Of a stretch of DNA of 64,000 bases, positions 54,526 through 63,265 are shown in pieces. The stretch lies in the NCBI RefSeq assembly GCF_040833975.1, contig NZ_CP162131.1, positions 343,835 through 407,834 of the forward strand. The letters run 5' to 3'. Source of the stretch: Leptospira sp. WS92.C1 (GTDB lineage: Bacteria > Spirochaetota > Leptospiria > Leptospirales > Leptospiraceae). The notes beneath the pieces were generated by a model. The model saw only the letters and a list, made by a program, of their open reading frames with translations. It ran no database searches and was not told the DNA's origin. Both the position numbers and the translations under genes were made by a program. Each line of letters begins with the position of its first letter. The stretch's first letter is position 1.

Positions 54526-55356
54526 GGCGAGAGCAACTCCGTCCTCTTCGTTGCTGTATCGCGTAACGTGTCTCGCGGAATTTTTGATTTCTGAAATCGC
54601 ATTCTTCATAGCAAACCCAGCTCCGCTGTGCAATAACATCTCCAAGTCGTTTCGTTCGTCTCCAAAAGCGATCACTCCACCGCCATCCAATCCTTTTAAA
54701 GCAAGAAAACGGGAAATACCGGACCATTTGGATACGGAGACGTTGATGATCTCCACACAATAAGAAACTCCCGGGATTTTTGTAAGAATACAACGCAAAC
54801 CGGCAGCGGAAGGAAGCGCCTCGATTTTATGAATCAAAGAATCCAGATCTTCTTTTCGAAGAGATAAAAAACAAACCACGAGAATTTTTTCCAGATCCGC
54901 AGAAAGGAAATCCCCGATCGATCTCGTTCGAGAAAGATCCCCTCCGGAATAATTATGATACATTTCGTCCGTGATCGGAACTTCGGTGAGCATGTCCACT
55001 CCTTCCTCAAACCGATCAACGTGAAGAATGGGAGGAGTATGAAATTCTTTTCCTAAAAGAAGAATGTCTCTAACGAGACTTGAGCTCAGATAATTTTCCG
55101 CGATTCGTTCCGCATCCGGAGACCTTCGTAAGATCTGCCCGTTATTGGACACGACGTGCACTTCTCCCTGGAACTCTTTTGCAAAGGAGAACGTGGAATA
55201 AAATCTTCTTCCGGTGGCGATCACAAGATTCTTACCCTGATCAATTGCTTTTTGTAAGATCGCGTGTGTAAGAGGGGAAATCCTGCTCTTTGAATTGAGA
55301 AGGGTTCCGTCTAAGTCGACCGCGATGGTATGAATCAGAGCGGGATCAAAATGCAT
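54496..55356 (-). CDS. Cof-type HAD hydrolase
   Basis: A 286-residue HAD-superfamily phosphatase of the Cof/YidA type. Motif I is AVDLDGTLLNSKSRIS with both Asp residues, motif II is in VIATGRRFYST, and motif IV is VIAFGDERNDLEMLLHSGAGFAM; a C2-type cap lies between. Such enzymes remove phosphate from sugar phosphates, flavin or pyridoxal phosphate intermediates with magnesium. Nothing in the context narrows the substrate. It is convergent with the small Cys-rich gene. Confidence 0.92.
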   Translation of the reverse strand: MHFDPALIHTIAVDLDGTLLNSKSRISPLTHAILQKAIDQGKNLVIATGRRFYSTFSFAKEFQGEVHVVSNNGQILRRSPDAERIAENYLSSSLVRDILLLGKEFHTPPILHVDRFEEGVDMLTEVPITDEMYHNYSGGDLSRTRSIGDFLSADLEKILVVCFLSLRKEDLDSLIHKIEALPSAAGLRCILTKIPGVSYCVEIINVSVSKWSGISRFLALKGLDGGGVIAFGDERNDLEMLLHSGAGFAMKNAISEIKNSARHVTRYSNEEDGVALALVENRIVSF

Positions 55357-55513
55357 AATGGATTCTTTCAGTAAACCAAAAGGCGAAAATTAGAGAATCA
55401 TTTTTTATCATCGAAGATACGATAGATTACATTTGTCGGTCATCTGCCTGTAAATCCACAATCGCCGCATAACCACCGAAGATATAAAAACTTGTCTTTT
55501 TCGAATTTTCATG

Positions 55514-55984
55514 TTATCGGGAGGAACCCGTCCGCTTTTTTCGTTTGGCGATCGGGGTAAAGCCATCGAACGGATTCACGATCCGCATCCCGTAAATCGA
55601 CAAACCGTCCTGGAAATCTTCACTTAACAATGTTTTACAGTTAGCCTCGAGCGCCGACCCGATCAAAATCGAGTCATAAAAAGAAAGTTTATATTTATCC
55701 CTAATTTCAATCGCCTTTAAAATATTTTCATTGGTATAATACACACTGCACAGAGGGAACATGACTTTTTGAAGATACAATTCCAAATCCTTTGACTTTA
55801 GAGGGACTTGAAATTTTTTCAGAGCGACATTTGAAAACTCCTGAATGACCTGATAACTGATCAAATAATTGGTTGTAGACAAGGCTGTGGAAATGATTTC
55901 TTTTGACCTTTTCTGTTTTGTTAAATCCACAGTGTCGAAATTATAAACAAAAAGATTCGTATCTAAAAAAATCTTATCTTTCAT
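55514..55984 (-). CDS. PIN-domain toxin, second TA pair
   Basis: A 156-residue PIN-domain protein with the acidic active-site residues in order: Asp in IFLDTNLFVYNFD, Glu in VIQEFSNVALKKF, Asp in LSFYDSILIGSAL, and an acidic residue in LLSEDFQDGL. It ends in a basic tail (AKRKKRTGSSR). It probably cleaves RNA when freed from its antitoxin. The start overlaps the antitoxin gene by 11 bp. Sequence and length differ from the VapC at 32234, so the two pairs are not recent duplicates. Confidence 0.85.
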   Translation of the reverse strand: MKDKIFLDTNLFVYNFDTVDLTKQKRSKEIISTALSTTNYLISYQVIQEFSNVALKKFQVPLKSKDLELYLQKVMFPLCSVYYTNENILKAIEIRDKYKLSFYDSILIGSALEANCKTLLSEDFQDGLSIYGMRIVNPFDGFTPIAKRKKRTGSSR

Positions 55985-56192
55985 TCATCTCTTCGCGTGT
56001 AAACCTTCGACCCACTTTTACGTAGCTGAATTGATTCAAAAGAGTTTCGTACTCCGATGCGTCCTTTATCGAATTCGAATAATTTTTCAGAAATTCGTTA
56101 AAGACGTCCGCTAAGGATTTTTTTTCCCTCGAAGCACGCAGTCTCGCCTTTTCAAGCAATCGATCATCCGTTCGAAAGGTGATATTTTTCAT
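55974..56192 (-). CDS. Ribbon-helix-helix-type antitoxin, second TA pair
   Basis: A 72-residue protein with an N-terminal MKNITFRTDDRLLEKARLRASREKKSLADVFNEFL, the strand-helix-helix pattern of ribbon-helix-helix repressors, and an acidic/polar C-terminal half that should bind the PIN toxin. It precedes and overlaps the toxin gene. A perfect 19-bp palindrome lies 11 bp upstream of its ATG and is its likely binding site. Confidence 0.82.
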   Translation of the reverse strand: MKNITFRTDDRLLEKARLRASREKKSLADVFNEFLKNYSNSIKDASEYETLLNQFSYVKVGRRFTREEMNER

Positions 56193-56202
56193 ATTTCAAA
56201 AA

Positions 56203-56221
56203 ATGCACGAAATTCGTGCAT
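56203..56221 (-). promoter_or_regulatory. Palindromic operator of the second TA pair
   Basis: A perfect palindrome with 9-bp arms ATGCACGAA and TTCGTGCAT around a single A, 11 bp before the antitoxin ATG. It covers the position of a promoter -10 or ribosome binding site, so binding would block expression of both genes. Confidence 0.72.
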
Positions 56222-56489
56222 GGTCAAATACTTTTCAACCTTTTTGATTCAACCTGTCCTGAAAGCCGGCGAATCCAACGAACAAAATCTACAAACACCG
56301 CGAAAAACACCGAAGATATAATGACCCGTCTTTTTCAAATTTTCAACATCCCAGCGCATTCCCTTTTTTAGAAATTCATTTTGCCTTTCACCCAAAAGAC
56401 CCGGTTCCTCAAAAGACTCCTTAGAAAAAAACGGAAGTGACTTTCTTTTTTAAACAAAATCCAAAAGCATGGGATCTAAAGAATCAACT

Positions 56490-57314
56490 ATGGAACTCAG
56501 CTTAGCCTATTCTCCTTGCCCCAACGATACGTTTTTGTTTTACCATCTCGCGCATGGAAAAGCGACCGATCAATTTCAGATCCGAGAGGAACTTCACGAC
56601 GTGGAAGAACTGAACCGAGCGGCCTTTGCCGGCAAATACCAAGCGACAAAACTTTCCTTTGCGGCCTATTTCTCAGTGATGGATCAATATTCCATCTTGG
56701 ATTCCGGATCCGCCTTAGGAAGAAACTGCGGTCCCTTGCTCGTCTATAAAAAAGGAAAACATCCAGGTTCCGCAAAGGGAAAAAAAATTCTCATCCCTGG
56801 AGAATTTACCACGGCAAACCTGCTCTTGAAACTGTTTTTGGAGAACGATTTTCAACCGGAAGCGGTTCGTTATGACAAGATCATTCCTCTCCTCTTATCC
56901 GGGGACGCAGACTTTGGAGTTTTGATCCACGAGGAACGTTTCACTTATGAAAAACAAGGTCTCGTAAAACTTCAAGATCTGGGCGAATGGTGGGAAGAAT
57001 CCACAGGCAAACACATTCCATTAGGCGCCATTGCTTTTCGAAGAGATCTGGGCGAAAAATTAAAATTAAACTTTGATCATTCCCTCAAAAAAAGTCTGGA
57101 TCTTGGTTATCAGAATCGAGAAGAAACGTACGAATATATTCTCAAACATTCTCAGGACACAACCAGGGAAGTGGTAGACGCGCATATCGGATTGTATGTA
57201 AACGAATTCACTCGTTCTCTCGGAACGGAAGGAAGGGACGCAATTCTTACACTCTATCGAAAAGGTGTAGAAGCCGGCTTTCTGCCTGTGGGAAAAGAAG
57301 AGGTTTTGTTTTAA
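56490..57314 (+). CDS. mqnD: 1,4-dihydroxy-6-naphthoate synthase (MqnD)
   Basis: A 274-residue periplasmic-binding-protein-fold lyase of the futalosine route to menaquinone, converting cyclic dehypoxanthinylfutalosine to 1,4-dihydroxy-6-naphthoate in the cytosol. Recognised by LSLAYSPCPNDTFLFYHLAHG, a TKLSFAAYF segment, the GRNCGPLLVYK strand, IPGEFTTANLLLKLF, VLIHEERFTYE, IPLGAIAFRRDL and DAHIGLYVNEFT. The ATG at 56490 (MELSLAYSPCP) is preferred over 56469. Menaquinone made this way would be the acceptor for NDH-2 encoded at 32620. Other mqn genes are not in the window. Confidence 0.9.
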   Translation: MELSLAYSPCPNDTFLFYHLAHGKATDQFQIREELHDVEELNRAAFAGKYQATKLSFAAYFSVMDQYSILDSGSALGRNCGPLLVYKKGKHPGSAKGKKILIPGEFTTANLLLKLFLENDFQPEAVRYDKIIPLLLSGDADFGVLIHEERFTYEKQGLVKLQDLGEWWEESTGKHIPLGAIAFRRDLGEKLKLNFDHSLKKSLDLGYQNREETYEYILKHSQDTTREVVDAHIGLYVNEFTRSLGTEGRDAILTLYRKGVEAGFLPVGKEEVLF

Positions 57315-57734
57315 AAAATGTTTTGTTGGAGATCCTACGCTTTTCCATAAAACGTCGTATCTGAATATTTTTAAACCCTACTTTTATACAAAGCAATTTC
57401 CGAGCCTTGTTGGAGTTCCTACAAAACTTGGGCCCAAAAATATCCTTTACAAAAGTAAATTTTTCTGATTCAGAAAATCTCCCGATTCATTCCCCGTAAT
57501 ACTCTCCCTAAGGAAGTGCTACATTGAGTTAAAAGCGCCTTACCACCTGCGGAGCGACCCATAGGAAGCGACGCAATCAAATGCCGTAGGCGTTGATTCT
57601 CAGCGCAGCCGAGATTGAGAGATTCATATTAAAATTTTACGGCGGATTTTGTAGTGATACCTACAATTTCTTTCCTACAGAAACCTCGTCTTTTCCACAA
57701 GAATTCTTGATCCTTGCGAGGTCGGATAAAAATT
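57315..57734. other. Gene-free region with dispersed short repeats
   Basis: About 420 bp between mqnD and metF. It contains copies of the short repeat seen at 25.2 and 26.2 kb: TTGGAGATCCTAC at 57327-57338, TTGGAGTTCCTAC at 57410-57422, and a divergent one near 57649-57665. The tract at 57540-57610 looks like decayed coding or repeat DNA. No gene or terminator was recognised. Confidence 0.45.
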
Positions 57735-58607
57735 CTATCCTTTTAGTTCCCGCACGATATCATAACTCGCGTGACTCTGATTGAGAGTATAAAGATGAAT
57801 TCCGGGAACTCCCATCTTTAATAACTCTCTGCATTGTTTTACGGTAAAGTTTAAGCTTCTCCGATAAAATTCCTCCGGACGATGTTCCACTTCCTGCAAA
57901 TCCGCAATGAGAGAGGAGGGGAATTCGCATCCCGCCATGGACTTAAACCTTTCAATCTGCGCAAACGAAGTGATCGGCATAATCCCAGGAATCACAGGAA
58001 CCCGAATTCCGACCTTACGAACAAAGTTGAGAAAATTCTCAAAGATAGAATTTACAAAGAACAACTGAGACACCAAAAAATCAGTTCCCGCTTCCACCTT
58101 GAGCTTGAGATGACGCACGTCTTCTTCCAACGTTTTTGCGTCGGGGTGTTTTTCAGGATAACAACCACCGCCGATGCAAAAGTCCAACTTTTCCGATCGG
58201 ATAAAAGAGATAAGCTCGGTCGCATTCTCAAACCCGCCGTCGGTCTTTTTAAATTCTCCCTCTCCCCGAGGAGGATCCCCTCGAAGCGCCATCAAGTTGA
58301 CAATTCCCTTTGAACGAATTCCCTGAAGCGTCTCCCGGATCTGATCTCGGTTTGCCCCCACACAGGTAAAATGAGAAACAGTCGGCACGGAATAATTTTT
58401 AGAAATTTCCGATAGAATTTGTATGGTCTTGTCTCTTGTAGATCCTCCGGCACCGTAAGTAACGGTCACAAAATCCGGATTGAGACGCGAAAGCTCTCGA
58501 ACCGTTTCCATCAACTTAACATCGCCTTCGGAAGTTTTAGGCGGAAAAAATTCAAACGAATACACAGGCCCCTTTGCGGAGACGTAAATTTCAGATATCT
58601 TTTTCAT
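57735..58607 (-). CDS. metF: 5,10-methylenetetrahydrofolate reductase
   Basis: A 290-residue FAD enzyme making 5-methyltetrahydrofolate for methionine synthesis. Motifs: YSFEFFPPKTSEGD at the N-terminus with the catalytic Glu, VTVTYGAGGSTRDKT, HFTCVGANRDQI, MALRGDPPRGEGEF, FCIGGGCYPEKHPDA, FLVSQLFF and VPVIPGIMPI, with a C-terminal MGVPGIHLYTLN. ATG 58607 (MKKISEIYVSAKG) is preferred over an in-frame TTG at 58616. It begins 9 bp after the stop of the large repeat protein gene, so the two appear to share an mRNA, an odd pairing. Confidence 0.95.
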   Translation of the reverse strand: MKKISEIYVSAKGPVYSFEFFPPKTSEGDVKLMETVRELSRLNPDFVTVTYGAGGSTRDKTIQILSEISKNYSVPTVSHFTCVGANRDQIRETLQGIRSKGIVNLMALRGDPPRGEGEFKKTDGGFENATELISFIRSEKLDFCIGGGCYPEKHPDAKTLEEDVRHLKLKVEAGTDFLVSQLFFVNSIFENFLNFVRKVGIRVPVIPGIMPITSFAQIERFKSMAGCEFPSSLIADLQEVEHRPEEFYRRSLNFTVKQCRELLKMGVPGIHLYTLNQSHASYDIVRELKG

Positions 58608-58616
58608 AGATCCCAA

Positions 58617-61130
58617 TCACTGAAAACAAAGGAGCATTTGAATTTGTCCTCGTCCGCCTCGAAGCGGAGTTAAGGCCTTTCCAAAAAGGGAACCGGGGCG
58701 CAGACTTTCTGCCGAAACTCGAACAGCGTGCCCGCCGGTCAAACCGGTTACGAGCAGATTTCCCGGTTGAATCGGATACGCAGAAGCGTCTGCATTGACG
58801 GTCACAACACCCGACACCGCGACCAACCAATGGGTTCCTTCTGTTGGAGCCTCGCCTCCAAAAAGAAGCGCCGCCGATTTTACGGCGACTCCAATCGCAT
58901 GGGTCGCGTTAGCCGATTTTGCTTTTTGCAATCTCCCATCCTCGCCCATTACCAAAATGTCACCTTCGGAAATCACATCCGACGAGTTGACCGGAAAAAA
59001 TCTTGCGATACAATCCGCATTCTTTCCGGTCGAAATTCGTACCGTCCCGGAGAATTCGGATTCCCCTTCGGCAAAAAAAGCTTTTCCGGATCCGGTTTCG
59101 CCCAAGGAGGGAATTCCCTTTCCAGTTGCATACAACGCGACTCCGGATCTCGAATGAAACATTCCGCCAAACCCTCGTTTGCCGAGCCCGAGAACACCTG
59201 CCGATTCTCGGTCACCGGAAGAAGAGTCTCCTCTGACTCCAAACGTTTCGCCATACCCCAGAACCCCAGAGTTACGCGCGGATCCTACGATTCCGGCTCC
59301 TTTTTCACTGTCATTCCTTGCATAAATGGGGGAATGGTTCTCAGGCGGGGGAGAGATGTTTGCGTAAGCGGCTTCCGTATTGCCTTTTACTTTCAGAAAT
59401 CCGCTATGCGAACTAAAGTCATGATCCAGCGGAGCGTATGCGTGCGCATGCGGCTTTGGATCTCTTTTGTCGGATAATCTCGGATCGTCCGCAGAAACTA
59501 CCTTTCCGGAAGCATTGCTTCCCAGATTTGCAATTTCGACGATCCCGGGATACGAAGTGGTGGCCGTTCTCAACCTTTGATCATTGCCCTGAACCACAAG
59601 CCCTTCCTTTGTTTCTCCGGATTGTGCAAGCTGAACGATTCCGTAGGATTCCGTACTGGCCACTTTTAGGCGTTTATCACTTCCTTGTACCGCAGCTTCC
59701 GAAGAATCTTCTCCGCTTTTTGCAAACCGAGCAATGCCCGGAAATTCGGTATTTGCTTTTCGAATTCTTGGGTCATCCGCGGTGACCGCCTTTCCCGGCT
59801 CCGAACCACCCGGTTCGGAAAGAATCGCCAATCCGTATTTTTTCGTAGTAGCGATTTTTAGACGATCGTCGTTTCCTTGGACCGCAACGCCATCTTTTGT
59901 TTCTCCATTTTCAGCCAACTCCACAATTCCAGGACTGGATGTAGTCGCCGCCCGCAAACGGTCATCGTTTCCTTGGACCACTCTCTCAGCCCGATTTTCG
60001 CCGTTGGATGCCAATCGAACCAATCCATGGGCGAGCTCTGTAGAATGTCGTAGGCGTTTGTCATTCCCCTGAACTACGACTCCTTCTTTTTCCTCTCCGT
60101 CTCCGGCCAGTTCTACGATTCCCTTGTATTCCGTAGATGAATCTCTCAATCTCCGATCGTTGGACTGAACCGCCACACCTTCGGAATTCTCTCCGTCCAC
60201 AGCAAGGCGAACCAATCCGGATCTAAGAACCGTAGCATACGGCAACGGCTCGGAAGTAGGTTTGTTTGTAAGATCACTCAGATACGGCGTTGCATAAAGC
60301 TCCACTTCTACAATTTTTGTATGATAGAATTCTCTGCCTTTTTTTTCTTTCTGGCGAGCCACCAGTTTTAGAAAGCGAACATTCGTGGGAAGAAATCTCC
60401 ATTGATACCAGACCCCCGGTTCGGATAAAAATTGATTTTCTTCCAAAAGCTGATTCCAAGACAAATCGTCTTCGCTATAAAAAACGGTAAAACTTTCTGG
60501 AAAAAAAGTAGGCTCTGTCTTGGGTGTCAAAAGCCGGAGTTCATTGACACGGCTGATGGAGCCGAGATCTAAAAGCAAAAATTCTTCGTTTGGTTTTGGA
60601 GATTCTTTTGACGACCATCCGTAATCCGGTCTCTGATCAATCAGATTTTCTTTTACCCAAAAACGATCCTGCTCCGAACTCACATTGATTTTTACGATTC
60701 CGGAAATGCCAAAATCCAATTGTCCCAGTGCGATCTTGTATTTTCCGGAACTGTCTTTTTCCGAAACCTGACTGATCAATTTTAAATATTTTGCCTGGAC
60801 TAAGGAAAAATTCCATTCTCCGATTTTTTGATTTAAACGCCGAAATCCGGTCTCTTGTAAAATCGGCTCCCAGACAATCCCATCCATCGAAATCTCAAAT
60901 CGAAACGTGTCCGGAAAAAATGCAATTTCTTGCGGGTTCGAATAAAGTCGAATTTGATTGAGACTGGAAATCCCTTCCAAATGAAGAGTGAGCGCCGAGA
61001 TTCCTGGAGAATCCTTTGTTTCAAAGTAGCGCAAAAGTTTTCCTTCTTTTAAATCGTAAGTTCCCGAAGATCTGATTTCGCGGATTTTTACAAAACCCGG
61101 GTGGCTGATTCGAATGGATTCGGAGTTCAT
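58617..61130 (-). CDS. Large repeat protein with discoidin-like and tail-fibre-like regions
   Basis: An 837-residue protein without a signal peptide. Residues about 15-145 and 150-285 look like two discoidin (F5/8 type C) domains; both have the pattern of SLNQIRLYSN/RVNELRLLTP, FFPDTFRFEISMDG/FFPESFTVFYSEDD and a closing VxLxxxY/LGQLDF strand. Residues 305-560 are eight 32-residue repeats of the form GIVELAxxGExxxGxxVQGNDxRLRxATT, similar to phage tail-fibre repeats. The C-terminal part has Gly-rich VLGYGETFGVRGDSSSG and AGVLGLGKRGFGGMFHS blocks, then a domain with GDILVMGEDGRLQKA. It may be a trimeric fibre-like binding protein. Start ATG 61130 has AGGA 10 nt upstream; TTG 61133 is also in frame. 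Confidence 0.75.
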   Translation of the reverse strand: MNSESIRISHPGFVKIREIRSSGTYDLKEGKLLRYFETKDSPGISALTLHLEGISSLNQIRLYSNPQEIAFFPDTFRFEISMDGIVWEPILQETGFRRLNQKIGEWNFSLVQAKYLKLISQVSEKDSSGKYKIALGQLDFGISGIVKINVSSEQDRFWVKENLIDQRPDYGWSSKESPKPNEEFLLLDLGSISRVNELRLLTPKTEPTFFPESFTVFYSEDDLSWNQLLEENQFLSEPGVWYQWRFLPTNVRFLKLVARQKEKKGREFYHTKIVEVELYATPYLSDLTNKPTSEPLPYATVLRSGLVRLAVDGENSEGVAVQSNDRRLRDSSTEYKGIVELAGDGEEKEGVVVQGNDKRLRHSTELAHGLVRLASNGENRAERVVQGNDDRLRAATTSSPGIVELAENGETKDGVAVQGNDDRLKIATTKKYGLAILSEPGGSEPGKAVTADDPRIRKANTEFPGIARFAKSGEDSSEAAVQGSDKRLKVASTESYGIVQLAQSGETKEGLVVQGNDQRLRTATTSYPGIVEIANLGSNASGKVVSADDPRLSDKRDPKPHAHAYAPLDHDFSSHSGFLKVKGNTEAAYANISPPPENHSPIYARNDSEKGAGIVGSARNSGVLGYGETFGVRGDSSSGDRESAGVLGLGKRGFGGMFHSRSGVALYATGKGIPSLGETGSGKAFFAEGESEFSGTVRISTGKNADCIARFFPVNSSDVISEGDILVMGEDGRLQKAKSANATHAIGVAVKSAALLFGGEAPTEGTHWLVAVSGVVTVNADASAYPIQPGNLLVTGLTGGHAVRVSAESLRPGSLFGKALTPLRGGRGQIQMLLCFQ
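59451..60218 (-). repeat. Eight tandem 96-bp coding repeats
   Basis: Within the large repeat protein, eight consecutive units of exactly 32 codons start at GLVRLAVDGEN (first) and end at the unit GIVEIANLGSNASGK (last). Conserved positions are G1, the hydrophobic V/A-x-L at 3-6, G9, V17, a [QA]-[GSD]-[ND]-D at 18-21, R/K-L/I at 23-25 and a T/S near 28-29. Units 5 and 8 form a subtype with TADDPRIR/SADDPRLS. Residue conservation is clear but DNA copies have diverged. Confidence 0.85.
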
Positions 61131-61153
61131 CAAAAATTTATCCTGGTTCTTTT

Positions 61154-62044
<891 letters not shown>

Positions 62045-62112
62045 TTCTCTTCGGGACCCTCCTTTTAGGAAAGTACATTAATTTTAAGCAAAAAATTCCG
62101 AAGGGAGTTGAC

Positions 62113-62141
62113 ATTATCTGACATAAGGATACTTATGTCTC
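62113..62141 (-). promoter_or_regulatory. Probable rep promoter with embedded operator
   Basis: On the minus strand GAGACA (62141-62136), a 17-bp spacer and GATAAT (62118-62113) form a good promoter about 70 bp before the rep ATG. The spacer and -35 are occupied by the inverted repeat GACATAAG-GATA-CTTATGTC (62120-62139), an ideal place for a repressor, perhaps Rep itself. On the plus strand a TTGACA (62108-62113) overlaps the same element. Confidence 0.58.
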
Positions 62142-62171
62142 ATCCAACAACATTCCTTCGGGAAAATCCGG

Positions 62172-62199
62172 CCCCTGGGTATCCAGGGGAATTTTTTTT
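62172..62199 (+). terminator. Strong Rho-independent terminator, plus strand
   Basis: Perfect 7-bp GC-rich stem CCCCTGG-GTAT-CCAGGGG followed by AA and eight T residues. There is no plus-strand gene upstream of it for several kilobases, so it either ends a short RNA started near 62143 or stops antisense transcription across rep. Confidence 0.82.
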
Positions 62200-62253
62200 A
62201 TCCGGATTCACAAAAATACACCTACGGCCCGCATCCTTTCCGGATTCGAGTTC

Positions 62254-62293
<40 letters not shown>

Positions 62294-62378
62294 CCGCAGA
62301 TTGAGGTTTGTCAATCCCATTGGATTCTTTCCTTGGGGTTTTTGGAAAATTCTTTTGCTAAGTACTTGTATGTACTTT

Positions 62379-62414
62379 TTGATGTCGTTTAACAATTTTG
62401 TTAAACGACATCAA
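62379..62414. repeat. 36-bp perfect palindrome at the parB stop
   Basis: Arms of 17 bp, TTGATGTCGTTTAACAA and its exact complement, around a TT centre. The right arm includes the parB stop codon. Neither strand has a T-run after it, so it does not look like an ordinary terminator. A ParB or Rep binding site is a likely alternative. Confidence 0.85.
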
Positions 62415-63248
62415 CTGATTGATTCGGAGTCAAATTTTTTGCGGATTTCTTTTTTGATCAATTTGAGGATTTCCGCTAATAGCTCTTCGTTTTCAGAACG
62501 AATCTGAATGAGTCCCGTTTTTTTTGTGATTTTATAATCCCCGGATTTTGAACCCTGGCTTTTGGATTCGGATGGGTTCAGGGTTTTGGGGGAGAATAGG
62601 GTTTCTTCTTCTCGATTGAATGATTTTGCATCCTTGACTGTCTTTAACGCGCCTGTGGAAACTAATTTCAAAAACTCGGAGAAGGTCCCCTTTCTAGAAG
62701 CGGAAACGGCTTGGATCAGCAAATTCTTGCTTTCAATTCCTGCGTTCTTACAGGCCTTGAGTTCATCCTTGCTCAAATCGGAAATTCCCAAAAGCTCGGT
62801 CATATAACTTCTGCTTTTTCCAAAAAGTGTGGCTAATTCTTGATCCGTATATTTGAAACTGGTCTTTAAATGAGACATCGCTTCCACTTCTTCATAGGGG
62901 GATAGGTTTTCTCTTTGTAGGTTTTCTATGATTGCAAGTCGGAAGGTTTCTTTTTCGTCTCTGTCTAAGATTTTACATTCTATTTCTGTCCAGTTGAGCT
63001 GTTTCGCGGCGTGATATCTTCTTTCTCCCGCTACGATTCGATAGTGCTCATCGTCGGGATTTTGTTTTGTGACCACAATCGGCTGGAGAAGTCCGTCCGC
63101 ACCCAAGCTTCGAGCGAGATCTTCGACCCCTTTTTTTCTTTCCTGTCTCGGTTGGTTTTCGGAAGGAAATATTTTTTCGAGTCGAATTTTGCGAATCGTC
63201 CCTTCTAACTTTTCGGCTTGAAATACGTCGGCAAGGGAACCCAGTCGT

Positions 63249-63265
<17 letters not shown>
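62411..63265 (-). CDS. parB: ParB partition protein, second ParAB system
   Basis: A 284-residue ParB/Spo0J-type protein. It has an N-terminal LGSLADVFQAEKLEGTIRKI, the CTP-binding/nuclease-like domain with NQPRQERKKGVEDLARSL and IVAGERRYHAAKQL, the IIENLQRENLSPYEEVEAM box, a helix-turn-helix (TDQELATLFGKSRSYMTELLGI) and a C-terminal helical domain. Its start overlaps the parA end by 17 bp. It is only distantly similar to the ParB at 38721. With ParA and the Rep-like protein it makes a standard replicon maintenance block. Confidence 0.93.
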
